Positions 11,840 through 22,352 of a stretch of DNA of 64,000 nt are shown piece by piece. The stretch covers positions 6,696,001 through 6,760,000 of the forward strand of contig NC_079241.1 of assembly GCF_028009165.1 (NCBI RefSeq), read 5' to 3'. Numbering within the stretch: the first letter of the stretch is position 1; each line of letters starts with the position of its first letter. The notes beneath the pieces are model-generated. The model was not told where the DNA came from, did no database searches, and saw only the letters and a program-made list of their open reading frames with translations. The position numbers and the translations under genes were made by a program. The DNA is from Akanthomyces muscarius (lineage: Eukaryota; Ascomycota; Sordariomycetes; Hypocreales; Cordycipitaceae).

Positions 11840-12799
11840 ATGGCCGCAGCTGCAGTCCAAAGTGCACCCATCTTCGACACCCAGCCACGGGTTCAGCTTG
11901 AGCAGCAAGGAGAACGCCGCGTTCCCAAGCACGATGTCAACGCCAGCCTGAACTTTTATCAGCCCAATGCCGACGGCTCCCCTCCAGCGCCCACCTACGT
12001 TGACAAGCCTGAGACGTACCAGCAGCAACGCGACACGCACCAGATCGTCGTCAAGGACATTGCCGGCGAAGAAGACAAGTACAGCCTCGACCGCAATGGC
12101 TTCCAAGTATACCAGCGTCCTGCTGCTGAGCGGGACTTTATCGACGATGAACAAATTAAGTCGGGCTACTACGCCGAAACAGAAGAATTGCTCAAGGACG
12201 TGTAAGTTGGCCGATCAAACAGTATTCAGATGTGGCGAGCTTGGCTAAAGCGGCGAGACAGGACCGGCGCTGATCGCGTCTTCATCTTTGACCACACCAT
12301 CCGCCGCGCCCCCGCCGGCTCCAAGGGCGACAAGCTCAACCGCGCCCCTGTGCAGCAGGTGCACATTGACCAGACCTACGACGCCTCGCTGTCGCGCGTC
12401 CCGCACCACCTCCCCGACGAGGCCGACGAGCTCGTCAAGGGCCGCGTGCAAATCATCAACGTCTGGCGGCCCATCTCGACGGTCCAGCGCGACCCCCTCG
12501 CCGTCGCCGACGCCCACTCCGTGCCCGAGTCGGACCTGGTGGCGCGGCAGCTCATCTACCCCAACCGCAACGGCGAGACGTTTAGCGTCAAGCACAGCCC
12601 GGGCCAGAAGTGGTACTACCGCTCCGGACTGGCGCCGGACCAGGTGCTTCTCATCAAGTGCTTCGATAGCAAGACCGATGGGAGGGCGCGCAGGGTCCCA
12701 CACACCGCGTTCGAGGATCCATCGGCACCGAGCGATGCGCCTACCCGCGAGAGCATCGAGATTCGGGCGCTGGTCTTCCACACTGCAGACCGAGACTAG
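11840..12799 (+). CDS. CmcJ/AsaB/GA4-desaturase-like oxidoreductase
   Basis: Two exons, 11840-12201 and 12262-12799, joined by an intron GTAAGT...GACAG; 299 residues. The protein matches the fungal family of CmcJ/NvfI-type proteins by eye: an N-terminal region with LNFYQP, an internal NGFQVYQRPAAERDF, a VFIFDHTIRR strand, VHIDQTYDAS and a VQIINVWRPI strand, and a C-terminal CFDSKTDGRARRVPHTAF. Members include gibberellin GA4 desaturase and cephamycin CmcJ, which are iron/2-oxoglutarate dioxygenase-like; the H-x-D in VHID is the likely metal-binding pair. There is no signal peptide, so it should be cytosolic. Its substrate is unknown and no biosynthetic backbone gene is adjacent. Confidence 0.82.
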
Positions 12800-13288
12800 C
12801 GTTGTATAACTTGTAAAGATTAGCTACCAAATTGATACGACTTATGTTTTGCTGAACAAATTGTCCATCTGCGCGTGGAACTTGCTAGTTGCTTAGCTGT
12901 CTGGACGCTTGCAGTGCCTGCCTAAGCACTTTTTGAATACGCACAGTATTAAATCAGTCATCTTGGAGGTGTCTCTATTTGGGTTACGATCTGAAACTTC
13001 ATACGACAGCGCTCAAAAATTATAAATGTCCGTCGCCGAGATCATGACAGCAGAAAAAAGCAGGAAACGAGAGGTGCGCACTGACAAGCCATGAAGCGCG
13101 CGAGAGAGAAGCAGGAGTGCTTTTAGAGTTCCAAATAGGTATCAATTCAGTTTACACGTTATCATCTCATACAAAGAGTCTCATATCGGATAGACTGTGA
13201 TGCGGTCTCCAGTCAAATTGTACCACCATTCCATTCACAACCGCTCTCAACCTTTTCCCAAACACGGAACACTCCATCAACGTAAAAT
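12800..13288. other. Convergent intergenic region
   Basis: 3' flanks of the CmcJ-like gene and the copper-protein-like gene. No coding potential recognised. Confidence 0.5.
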
Positions 13289-14236
13289 TTACAAATTGTT
13301 CATTCGAACGCTCCCCTGGGACTGCGAATCTCTAGCCGCGTCCGTAGCAGCCCACTTGCCGCGCTCCGAGTTTTGCTGTCGGAGCAAGCGCAGGCGCTGC
13401 TGCTTGCGGCGGTAGATGAACAGGCCGGCACCGGCAATCAGCGCGACGCCCGCGATGGAGCCAATGACAATGCCTGCAATGGCGCCGCCAGAGAGGCCAG
13501 ACTTGCTCTTCTTCTCGGCGGTCGGCGTGGGCGTGGGCGTCGAGGACGCAGCGCCGTTGCCGTTCTTGGAGGTGCTGTCGCCGGGGGTGGGCTCCGTGGC
13601 GTTGAAGCACGGGATCGGCTCCTTGAACTGGGACAGCTCGACGTAGGTAATGTCCGAGCAGGCATAGAAGGTCTGGTTCTCGGGCTTGTCAAAGTCGGCA
13701 ATGTACTTGATCTGGAGAGTGGCATTGGTGCCGTTCTTGACCGAGGACGGGGCGTTGGGGAGAGTGACGCAGGTGTGGCCGAGCTTAATGTCCTTGAATG
13801 TCTCCATGTCAATCAGCTTGTTGAAGTCACTGTTGCTCTTTGGGTCTGTGGTTTTTGTTAATTATTTAGTTCCAGCAACGATGAGACCAAGGCAGCATAC
13901 CGTCGAGATACGAAACGGAGAGTTCCAGGTCGAAAGATTCATCTTGAGCGACAAGCGCAATCTTGCCACTTTCTGCCAGAGTGTTAGTTAGTTGCACACA
14001 ATGACTGGTCAAGCGAGGGAATAAAAAGACTGACGAAGAGGAAACGTAGTGCGGTTCTGTACACCAGAGATGGAACCGCAGGGAGCAGTGTTATCAGCGT
14101 CGGCGGACCAGACTCTGTCAGGCGGCCACATAAAGGCAGCAGGGCCAATGTTGGCGGATGTCGATGGGGCGCCAGCAGCGCTCGCTCCAGAGGCCATCAG
14201 TGCCCAAGCGGCAACAAGAGTCGTAAGAATAGCCAT
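13289..14236 (-). CDS. Membrane-anchored X325/BIM1-type (LPMO-like auxiliary) surface protein
   Basis: Three exons, 14236-14035, 13972-13901 and 13845-13289, in frame, 276 residues. A signal peptide (MAILTTLVAAWALMASGASA) is followed by a domain with AAFMWPPDRVWS, DNTAPCGS, NRTTFPL, a VAQDESFDLELSVSYLD strand and later NGTNATLQIKY and FYACSDITYV. This is the pattern of the fungal LPMO-like copper-binding family that includes Bim1 copper acquisition factors. A Ser/Thr/Pro stalk leads to a single transmembrane helix (GGAIAGIVIGSIAGVALIAG) and a short basic cytoplasmic tail, instead of a GPI signal. True LPMOs bind copper with an N-terminal His; here the mature end is Ala/Gly-rich, so copper binding would need other residues. 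Role is inferred as surface copper handling or wall interaction. Confidence 0.75.
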
Positions 14237-15915
14237 TGCTACAAAGAGAATCCGAAGCGCAATGAAATATGCAAAAAGTTTTCCAGGAGCAAGGCCGGGT
14301 ACCAGGAGGATGGTCGGGACGAGGCAACACAACACACAGTCTGCCAAAAAGCTGGCTTTCAGCTGGGGTGATGCCGCATTATAATAGCCACAAGTTTTCC
14401 TGCCATACCTCATGCGACAATTAACTCCGACTAATAATATTTTTTCAGCCTCTTTTTTCCGCGTTATTTCAAGCCCAAGAGGGCTGGACTAAACCCGAGC
14501 TTGTCACCTGCCAGTCCGACTGCGGCACGTTACCGATGCGGACACCCACCTTCAAAAAGCCAAGCCCGTGCGAACAGGTTCTGAAGAAGTTGTTCCCACT
14601 GCATCCTCCGAGTAGACTAATGAATAAAAGTGGCCGGGCCATGCGGGATGCGAATAGCCAAAAAATAAAAAAAATGGCATGATTGGGGCCAAGACGGAGG
14701 GGCCACGGCAAACGGTGACTACAACATCCACTCACGCTCCTTTGCGGCCCTCCCACCGCATAGCTGAAAATCAAAACGGCTGGGGTCTTGCAGGTGGTGT
14801 GGAGAGCTGGTGGTGTGGGAAGTGTCGGAGCACGGGCTACTGTTGAGAAGTTCTCGTTATCAGATGATCTGATTAGATGCCACCCCAATTGATTAGATGG
14901 TTTCACGACGTGCCATTGGTCGCGGTGGGACTACGATGGAGAAGACGCCACAGCGCAGGCAACTATTTTATGGCAATGCGTCCCATAAGACCCGACACCC
15001 CCGCAAGAAGAGTGGTAACTCTCTTGTATGCTATGTATGGCTTGGCATGAGGGAATTATTGGCTGGTTATCTGCTTGTGTACCAACGAAATAGGCAGCTC
15101 CATTGACCCGCGTTCTCGGCTCGTGTATTGCAGCTCCTGTCGAGAAGGGAGCTATACATCCGTCTTGCGTCCCATTTCGTCAGTATTGTGGCCATTGGTA
15201 TAGCATACAAGCCAGCGCCGTACACGCTTCTCCGTGCCACATATATGCAGGAGTTTCTCAAAAAAGAGCAAGCTGAGCAAACAAGACAGCGGGGTCGGGA
15301 CAGCTCTCGGAACAAATCCAATAAAGCCCACCAGCCCTCCACATCACTTGCACACCACTACCGAAGTGGGCAGACCACAATCCTTTCCCACAAAGGACCC
15401 AACCACCCACATCGGCGAAGAAAGACAGGGATTCCTGCATACGGCATATTGTGGCTACCTGCTCAAGAAACCGTTTTCTCCGAGCACCGACATTGGCTGC
15501 CAGCCGCAAGCAATGCAAAGGGGTTGTTTGTGGCTTGACCATAGTGCCACTTCATATCGTTACTCTTGTATTGTCCCTACTTTTTCAGCGGTCATGGCCA
15601 AGTCCAGACCACCCGTCGTCACGTCCGGCCTTGCCCCGACGGGAACCGAAAGCTTGCTCTCGCCCAATAGTTTGTGGCAAAACCGCGTGGCCGTTGTCGC
15701 TCTGAACCCAGTCAGGGCAGAAATGAATGTGGCTTCATGGATTCTCCCCTGTCTGCTTTTGGTTCCTTTCTTGATCAATCGCGACGCGCTATAAGTACGC
15801 TTCCCCTCTCTCCTCCCACTGTGTTGGTGGTGCATCAACAAACATCCTCAATTCTTCAAACACACACACACTCGTTCCACCCGTCCCTCGTTTGACTCCA
15901 AACACTCTCGCCATC
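14237..15915. other. Divergent intergenic region, 1.7 kb
   Basis: It separates the X325-like gene and the small surface-protein gene. Short open frames exist but show no recognisable protein. Near 15790-15900 the sequence is pyrimidine-rich with a CA run, typical of a fungal 5' leader. Confidence 0.5.
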
Positions 15916-16713
15916 ATGCACTTTGTCGCTAGCCTTGTTGCCGTCGGCTCCATTGCCTCTCTGGCTTCCGCCAGCGCTGGTTTCGAGTTCCCCGCCGCTG
16001 TCCCCTTGTCTAAGCGCCAGACCTCTGGTCCTGCCTATAATTGCCACGCCAACTGCGGTATGTAGACCCCTTCTCAACGCCCTTCCCACCAACTTTGTTG
16101 TTCTAAGACCATGCAGGCTACGCGATTCAGGACTCTGCCAAGGACGGCTACTGCGAGGACTCCAAGTGGAAGGATCTCCTCAGCGGTTGCCTCGACTGCG
16201 CCATGACGTACGACATCTGGAAGTACTATGGCGACAAGGTCGGCGCTGCTGCCAAGAAGTGCGGCCTTGATGCCACTCCCAAGGCGGCTGCGGCGAGCGG
16301 AAGCGCGTCGACTTCCGAGGCACCCAAGACCACTGCCGCGCAATCTTCTGCCCCGGCTTCCTCTGCCCCGGCTACCCAGCCTTCCGCCTCTGGCCATCCT
16401 TCGCAGCCGGCTACCGCCCCTCAGACTAGCCATGCCTCGGGCTCCTCTCAGGTGCCGTCTACCTCTGCTGCCGGGTCGCACTCGTCTGGTGCTGCCACCA
16501 CTGGTGTTGCTACTACCGCCAAGCCCACCACTGGCACTTCTCACACTGTAAGCACTCGAAGAAACTTGTTCGATTTCCGCATTGTCCTAACCAAAACCCT
16601 AGGCTGGCAACAACACCACCTCCACCCCGGTCCAGGTTGGCGCTGCCTATATCCAGAAGCCTGCCATGCTCGCTGCTGGTGCCGTCGCTGTTTTCGCTGT
16701 CAACATGATCTAA
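15916..16713 (+). CDS. Small secreted Cys/Ser/Thr-rich surface protein, probably GPI-anchored
   Basis: Three exons, 15916-16057, 16117-16547 and 16603-16713, give 227 residues. A signal peptide (MHFVASLVAVGSIASLASA) is followed by a KR dibasic site and a compact domain with six cysteines: CHANC, GYC, GCLDC and KKC. A long Ser/Thr/Ala/Pro-rich region, expected to be heavily O-glycosylated, leads to a hydrophobic C-terminus (PAMLAAGAVAVFAVNMI) that looks like a GPI-attachment signal. The six-Cys pattern is not the eight-Cys CFEM pattern. The protein is probably attached to the cell wall or plasma membrane; its function is unknown. Confidence 0.8.
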
Positions 16714-16867
16714 ACTGTATAACTTTCGCAAAATTGAGCCTGCCAACCTACTGATGGGCTTAATATGTAAATTCAAATAGTACTCCCAAACACCTAATAC
16801 AAGTTGTGTGTCGTCCCGAATACCCATGCTCATGTTTCTGTTATTGTAATTACAGTAATAGTCTCAA

Positions 16868-17485
16868 TTACTTTAGATTCATTCCACCAAAGGCTCTGTC
16901 CAGCGCAGCTCCCTCGTCCGTAGCCGGGTTGGCGCCAGCCTGTCCAGCAGTTGGCTCACCAACCATCAGCTCGTCCTCCGCCTTGGCCGCTGCCGCCGCT
17001 GCCGCCGCGCCCTTTTCCGGCTGCAGCATTCGCGCGTCGCTGTCCAGCCAGCCTGGGGCAAGCCTCCTCTTCTCCGCCAGCTCTCGCTCCCGTATGCGCT
17101 CCTCAAACTCGCGCAGCTCGCGGTCGGCGTCTTCCTGCAGCTTGGCCACGTGGGCGCGCAGCGCCTGGCACGACGCAACGATCTCGTCGGGGTGCGCGGC
17201 GTTACCAGTCTGCGATACAATGAAGCGCGGCTTGGGTTGGTCGGCGGCAGCGGCGTCGCCTGATGAGGAGGCTGTCGGGATGCCGAGCGCTGATGGCGGG
17301 ATGTTGGACGGCATGGTCTTGTAGGTGTAGGAGAGGGTCGTGGCGGTCGGTAGCGAGACAAAGGGGGATACTGTAAGAGGAACTTGTTCCAGAAGCGGAT
17401 GGGGGCCTGTAGTGTGTCAGCTAGTTCGCATTCACCCTGCAAATGCAGCAGGCCGAAGCGGTGTTCACTCACGATGGCTGTACAT
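16868..17485 (-). CDS. Small conserved-looking coiled-coil protein with a 13-nt first exon
   Basis: The best model starts at 17485 with a very short first exon (17485-17473, MYSH plus one base), an intron opening GTGAGT and ending CTACAG, and a second exon 17406-16868; 183 residues. The frame runs through LTVSPFVSLPTATTLSYTYK before the internal ATG at 17314. The central part is a predicted coiled coil (EIVASCQALRAHVAKLQEDA and then REFEERIRERELAEKRR), followed by PGWLDSDARMLQPEK and a long alanine run. No signal peptide or membrane segment. I do not recognise the family. The internal ATG at 17314 would give a 148-residue protein without the intron. It lies divergent from the pICln gene. Confidence 0.6.
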
Positions 17486-17827
17486 GGCTAACTTTCGACG
17501 CGGTCGCGCGCCGGATTAATGCAACAAAGCGGGCAGTGCAGTCCCTTTCTGGGCACCTTCAGTGGGTTGGTGATCAGTTCAGCAACACTCTGAATCTGAG
17601 CAGGCTGCCTAAGAAGTATCAGGTAGTCAATCGATGAAGTTGCGTGAGGAAGCTTCCGTAGCTCCAAGGCCGCGCAGGCGGGCAGTCATGTCATTGCCCC
17701 ACCTAACCCGCCAACGATTTTTGTTTGTCCCCGCGATCTGGGAAGCTCGAGCTCCCTCTTTCAACTAAACCCTATATTCTACTTGAAACGAGTTGTCGCA
17801 TCGCTACGACAATACACAGGCATCGAC
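17486..17827. other. Short divergent promoter region
   Basis: 342 bp between the coiled-coil gene and the pICln gene. No coding sequence seen; it probably serves both genes. Confidence 0.5.
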
Positions 17828-18827
17828 ATGATTGCGACCACGATCCGCACCCCGCCGTCGGCGGCCGACTTCCTCCCCCTCGCCGAGTACCAGTCGCAGA
17901 CGCCCGAGTCGTTTGTCGACGGCAAGCCCGTGCTGCACCTGCACATCACTGGCGCCGCAGCCTCTGCGCCCAAGGAGCAGCTCTCAAGTGGTAGCTTGGC
18001 CGTCTTCCCCGCCGACTCCCCAGCTGCGCCTGCAGCCAGCAGCGAGAATGGCGCCGATGTTCCTGCTGAGGAGCTCGTCGAGCAGCAAGTCGACGTCTAC
18101 GTCACATCCGAGTGCGTGGGCCCCATTGCTTCCTCAAAAGCAGATACCGTGTTGAATAATCATTTTGTTGACATTGTCTTGTTGCAGAAACTTCATCGTC
18201 TTTAACCCCAAGGCCGAAGCCGGCGTCTCGATACCGTACCCCTCCATCTCGATCCACGCCATCAAGCAGCTGCCGTCCTCGGCGCCGGCCGTTTGGATGC
18301 AGCTCGAGTTCTCCGACGGCGGCTCCTCCGACGACGACTTCAACCTCGTGGAGCTGACCATTGTTCCTCCGACCTCTGGCGCCGCCGCCGAGGGCTCCTC
18401 CGCCACGGCCTCGAAGCTCTACGAGGCCATTGCTGCGTGCTCCAACCTCCACCCCGACCCGGCCCAGGAAGGCGACGACGACGATGCGGACGAGGACAAC
18501 TACGACCGCATCGTGTTTGAGGGCAGCGCCGAGCACGAGGCCCTCGAGGGCTTCAGCGGCGTGCTGCGCGGCACCGCGGACGGCGGGCTGCCCCCGCCCA
18601 TGCCCGGCAGCGGCGGCTGGATCACGGCCGACAATGTCGCCGAGTACTTCGACGAGGACGGCAACTGGATCGGTCCGGGCGCAGAGGTTGGCGGCGAGGA
18701 CGACGCCGAGGAGCTTGGCGAAGGCGCCGGCCGGACGAGAGCGCGCGACGAGGTCGAGCCGCAAGACGGTGTGAATGGCCACGGCGAGGAGGACGACGCC
18801 GAGAGCAAGCGTCAACGAGTCGAGTAG
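17828..18827 (+). CDS. pICln / Voldacs-domain protein (methylosome subunit)
   Basis: Two exons, 17828-18111 and 18188-18827, with a GTGCGT donor and TTGCAG acceptor; 307 residues. The N-terminal half forms the pleckstrin-like Voldacs fold: SPLAEY-like start, GSLAVF, VDVYVTSENFIVFNPKAEAG, a VSIPYPSISIHAI strand and VWMQLEF. These are the conserved core strands of pICln. Acidic stretches (for example EEGDDDDADEDN region and the C-terminal EEDDAES) match the acidic tail of pICln. In other eukaryotes pICln is a chaperone of Sm proteins within the PRMT5 methylosome, guiding snRNP assembly; a chloride-channel role has been doubted. The protein is cytosolic or nuclear and should be a housekeeping gene. 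Confidence 0.85.
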
Positions 18828-19265
18828 GAGGAGGGTTCATCGACCAAAGGCAAAAAAGGGCATCGTGGGTAAAAGTACGGCGTTAATTGGTTCAACTTTA
18901 AAAAATACAAAACAGGGTCGGGAATACCAGGGCGTCGGTGAAGAAGAGAACCGGTTTATCGATATAGTATGTAGTGAATTATAAGACGGGAGTGGAAACT
19001 CCCCATTATGTTAAGCCATGCCCTCTTATACTATTTATCTAGACGAAAAGGAAGAAAAAATCAGAGTAGTCGCCAAATGCTACCATGCGTAAAACGCCCA
19101 CCGAAAGTGTACAAAAGTAGACGAGGTCTGCTTTCCCCCGCAAAAGAAAAAAAAAATTGAACAAAAGATTTTATCAGGGAATTAGAGTAGTGAAGTCGCC
19201 AAAGGAGAAATAGGCAGTTGTGCTCGGGAACAGGTCGCCTTTGAACGGAAGCCAGACGGCCAGCT
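18828..19265. other. Convergent intergenic region
   Basis: 3' flanks of pICln and of the large low-complexity protein. It is AT-rich with several A runs; no gene seen. Confidence 0.5.
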
Positions 19266-22200
19266 TTACATGCGCAGCAGCTTCTTGGTCAGCTCACGCT
19301 CCGGCGACGGCAGCAGGAACCCATCCTGGTCGTACAGCCCCAAGCTGTCGACGCTCCCACGCTTGTCCTTGCTGTGCCGACGCTGCTCCGCGGCCGCCAG
19401 CTCGGCGACGACGGGGTTCTTGAGGAGCACATTCTTCTTCTTGCCCGTCCCGGCGCGGCTCGGCGACGGCGCCGACGGCGACGACTCCCTTGTCGGGGTC
19501 CCGCCGCGGCGGCGGCTGCTCTCCTGCAGCGCGGCCGCCTGGCGCGTCGAGGGCGCGCGCGAGATGCCCAGGCCGGCATTCTCCTTGCCGTTGTCCAGCT
19601 CCTTTTCCGCCGCCGTCACCACGACCTCGCGCTTCTGGTAGCGCTCCACCAGCGAGCCCACGTTGCCCAGGCTGCGGCGCGGGTCCTTGGCCGGCCGCTC
19701 CGGCGTCGTCGAACTCGTCACCGCTACTGCGACCGTCGTGGTCGTGTGGGCGCGCACATGGCCGCCGCCCTTCTTCGGACGGGGACCGCCCGGCTTGCCG
19801 ATGCTGCTCTTTTTGCCGCTGGCGCTGCTGCTGCCGACGTTGAGGTACTGCTTGGTGCCCATGCGAGGCGCGTTGCGCACGCTCTGCAGCTGCGGGAGGC
19901 GTCCGTCGGACAGGTTCGGCAGCAGCACCGGCGTCTCGGTCGCCGCCGACGCCGCCGCCGAGGTGAGCGAGTTGTTGCTCGTGTTGCTGACGAGCGAGTT
20001 CATGCGGCGAAGCTCGGCGACCGTGTTGGACACGGAGAGGCCGTTGACGCCGACACCGCCGCCGCTGCGCGAGGCCGTCAGCGTGTTGTCGTTGTTGTTG
20101 TTGTTGTTGTTGTTCGTGTTGCTGTAGGCAGAGGACGTGACGGACGCCTTGCGGACAAGGGAAGTGCCGCGCTGGAGGGACAGTGTGCGCGCGAGGCTCT
20201 TGGGCGGCGGCGACAGCGCCGTCGGGATGATGGACCCGTCGGGCGCCACGACCGTCGGCAGGCCCGGCGGCGTGGGCAGAGCGCGCGCATTCTTGCTCTT
20301 CTTGGGCGACTGCGCGGCGATGATCATGTTGACAATATCATGCTCGCTAAACGGCGACGACGAAGCATCCGAGCCCCGACGACGGACTGGCGTGGCCGCC
20401 ATCACGTCAAAGCCCTCGTCGTCGTCCGCCGTGATCGTGTCCTCGCTCGAGGCGCTCAGCGTCGTGCTGTCGACGGACATGTCGGTGAAGCTCGACTCGG
20501 ACACTAGCGGGGACGTGTAGCCCGCGTACATGGCCGACTTGGGACGCACATCCTCGGTGCCGCGCTGCTGCTGCTGCTGCGAGGGGGGCTGCAGGGCGCC
20601 GGCGAAGCGCTGCGCGTCGAGCGACTTGTGCGTCTGGTGGCCCTGCTGAAGACGCTGCGGGTTGCGCAGGGGCGGGCTCTGGTGGTGGACGGACGGCATG
20701 GCGCTGTGGTCGACGTGCCGGGAGAGCGTCTCGGAGCTCACGGTCATGGTGCGTCGGAGGGGCGCGAGGACGGGGATCCCGCGGCGGTCGACAAAGGGAT
20801 CGTCAGGGCCCTCGACAACGGCTTGTATCGAAGCATCATCGACTTCGTCCCCGACGCTGTACAGCGTAGAGAGGCTCGAGGAAGCATCGCTGTCGGTGGA
20901 GCGGCGGCGTTGAGACCGGTCCCGCTGGGGGCTGCTTCGTTGGGGGCTGGCATTCTGCAGTTGCTGCTGCTGCTGCTGCTGCTGCAGGTACTGCTGCTGC
21001 AGAGCGCGCTCCATGTCGTCCCGCTGCTGCTGCTGCTGCATCTGCGGCGTCGTCAGCTGCAGAATCGCATCATCGCCCGCGAGCCACTCGTGGCCGCGCA
21101 GACGGCTCGGGCTGCCCATGCCCCCGGGGAGCTGCAGCTCCTCCGTCGCATGCGCAATCAGGCTGTTGGCCGCGCTGCCAATCGACGCGGCCGATCCTTC
21201 GCGCGCGCCCATGCCACCGCTGCCGCTCGCGCTGTACGTCACACCGCCGTACTTGACCGGGCTGCCGTTGTGATGCGCGCCCTGGCGTGCTGCTCCACGC
21301 CCGCCGGGGGTGCTGCGCGGCGTCGACGTCTTGGTCGGTGAGCCGTGCGGCGTGCGCTTCTCCGGCGAGCGGCTGCGGCTGCGGTCGCCGTCGCGGAGCC
21401 GCTGCTCCGTGGAGCGCAGAATGTCGCGAAGCTCGGAGTCGGTGCGGGTCGGGTGCCGGGCGAGGACGGCCGCCGCAGGGCGGACAAAGTCCTCAGTGGC
21501 GCCGGATCCGCCGTCGTGTACGGCTCCAGGCATCGCTGGCATCGCCAACTCTTCTTCCGTTTGCTGCTGTGGCTGGTGAGGTTGGTCATGCTTGTCGTAG
21601 ACGTAGTCGTAGTCGGTGATGGTTGGCTGCTGCTTCACGTCTTCCAGGTGACGCGGCGGTGCCGGCGGCTGCTGCTGCTGCTGTTGTTTTGGCTGTTGTT
21701 TTCCTTGAGCCATACTTTTCAGGCCCTGCCTCATTGCTCTGTGTCCCACCGGCGGCAGCACCGGCGGATGCTGTCCCGCCCAGCCACTGCCGCTCCCCGG
21801 CCTCTGCCTCACGCTCACGAGCATCTGCCCGCCGATCGCCACGGCCTCTTCGTCTAGCCAGCCCCTCTCGCGTCTATACGACGCTCTCTTTGGGTTCCAC
21901 AGCCGAAACGTGCTATAAGACGGCAGCGGCGGCAGCATCGGCACCGAGGGGATCCGTTTCAGCGAGAAACGACTCGCCAGCGTCGTCTTGTCGTCATCGT
22001 CATCCTCCACGGTGTCGTCGTCGGGGAAGCGTGGCGGCGCAAGCATTGTTCGGCGCTTCATCAGCCGCGTAGTCGATGGCTTGCCCGAGAGCAGCGCCGT
22101 GAAGCCGGATGCCTCGTAGGGCAAAGAGGCTGTCGTCCGGGTAATCGTAAGCGGCGTGCGGCGCTTCTGCGCATGCCAGGCCAGCGCGAACCCTACGCAG

Positions 22201-22352
22201 ATGAAGAGCGAGACGCCGCCGCAGAGAGTGATGGCAATGAGCCAGCCGAGGCCGAGCGTGGCAGCACTGCGCCCTTGCAGTATGTTAAGGCCATCAGCAG
22301 CAGCACCACCACCACCACCACCACTAACAGATTCGCTTTCCAGCATCGTCAT
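19266..22352 (-). CDS. Large Ser/Gln-rich single-pass membrane protein
   Basis: A single open frame of 1028 residues without introns. After a short Gly-rich N-terminus there is one hydrophobic helix at about residues 36-58 (GLGWLIAITLCGGVSLFICV), followed by a basic stop-transfer segment, so the protein is predicted to be a single-pass membrane protein with a very long cytoplasmic tail. The tail is low complexity: several Gln runs, an eight-Asn run, many Ser-Pro and Arg-Ser stretches, and a basic C-terminus. No enzymatic domain is visible. Such proteins in filamentous fungi are poorly characterised; disordered tails of this kind often serve as scaffolds, but no role can be assigned. CTG/CAG repeats make it prone to length change. 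High GC third positions support it as coding. Confidence 0.75.
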   Translation of the reverse strand: MTMLESESVSGGGGGGAAADGLNILQGRSAATLGLGWLIAITLCGGVSLFICVGFALAWHAQKRRTPLTITRTTASLPYEASGFTALLSGKPSTTRLMKRRTMLAPPRFPDDDTVEDDDDDKTTLASRFSLKRIPSVPMLPPLPSYSTFRLWNPKRASYRRERGWLDEEAVAIGGQMLVSVRQRPGSGSGWAGQHPPVLPPVGHRAMRQGLKSMAQGKQQPKQQQQQQPPAPPRHLEDVKQQPTITDYDYVYDKHDQPHQPQQQTEEELAMPAMPGAVHDGGSGATEDFVRPAAAVLARHPTRTDSELRDILRSTEQRLRDGDRSRSRSPEKRTPHGSPTKTSTPRSTPGGRGAARQGAHHNGSPVKYGGVTYSASGSGGMGAREGSAASIGSAANSLIAHATEELQLPGGMGSPSRLRGHEWLAGDDAILQLTTPQMQQQQQRDDMERALQQQYLQQQQQQQQLQNASPQRSSPQRDRSQRRRSTDSDASSSLSTLYSVGDEVDDASIQAVVEGPDDPFVDRRGIPVLAPLRRTMTVSSETLSRHVDHSAMPSVHHQSPPLRNPQRLQQGHQTHKSLDAQRFAGALQPPSQQQQQRGTEDVRPKSAMYAGYTSPLVSESSFTDMSVDSTTLSASSEDTITADDDEGFDVMAATPVRRRGSDASSSPFSEHDIVNMIIAAQSPKKSKNARALPTPPGLPTVVAPDGSIIPTALSPPPKSLARTLSLQRGTSLVRKASVTSSAYSNTNNNNNNNNDNTLTASRSGGGVGVNGLSVSNTVAELRRMNSLVSNTSNNSLTSAAASAATETPVLLPNLSDGRLPQLQSVRNAPRMGTKQYLNVGSSSASGKKSSIGKPGGPRPKKGGGHVRAHTTTTVAVAVTSSTTPERPAKDPRRSLGNVGSLVERYQKREVVVTAAEKELDNGKENAGLGISRAPSTRQAAALQESSRRRGGTPTRESSPSAPSPSRAGTGKKKNVLLKNPVVAELAAAEQRRHSKDKRGSVDSLGLYDQDGFLLPSPERELTKKLLRM
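20092..20120 (-). repeat. GTT/AAC microsatellite encoding polyasparagine
   Basis: About eight GTT triplets on the plus strand encode an eight-residue Asn run in the large membrane protein. Confidence 0.8.
20949..21045 (-). repeat. CAG-type microsatellite encoding polyglutamine
   Basis: CTG/TGC-rich repeats on the plus strand encode Gln-rich runs on the minus strand (QQQYLQQQQQQQQLQ and neighbouring runs). A second, shorter run lies near 21670-21690. Confidence 0.8.

Noticed and set aside
12245..12781. Minus-strand frame over the CmcJ-like gene
   Set aside because: A shadow rich in Val/Arg/Ala; the plus strand carries family motifs and a clean intron.
19374..20507. Long plus-strand frames opposite the large membrane protein
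   Set aside because: Shadow of the minus-strand gene, biased in Arg/Ala/Val with no motif; the membrane helix and Gln runs support the minus strand.
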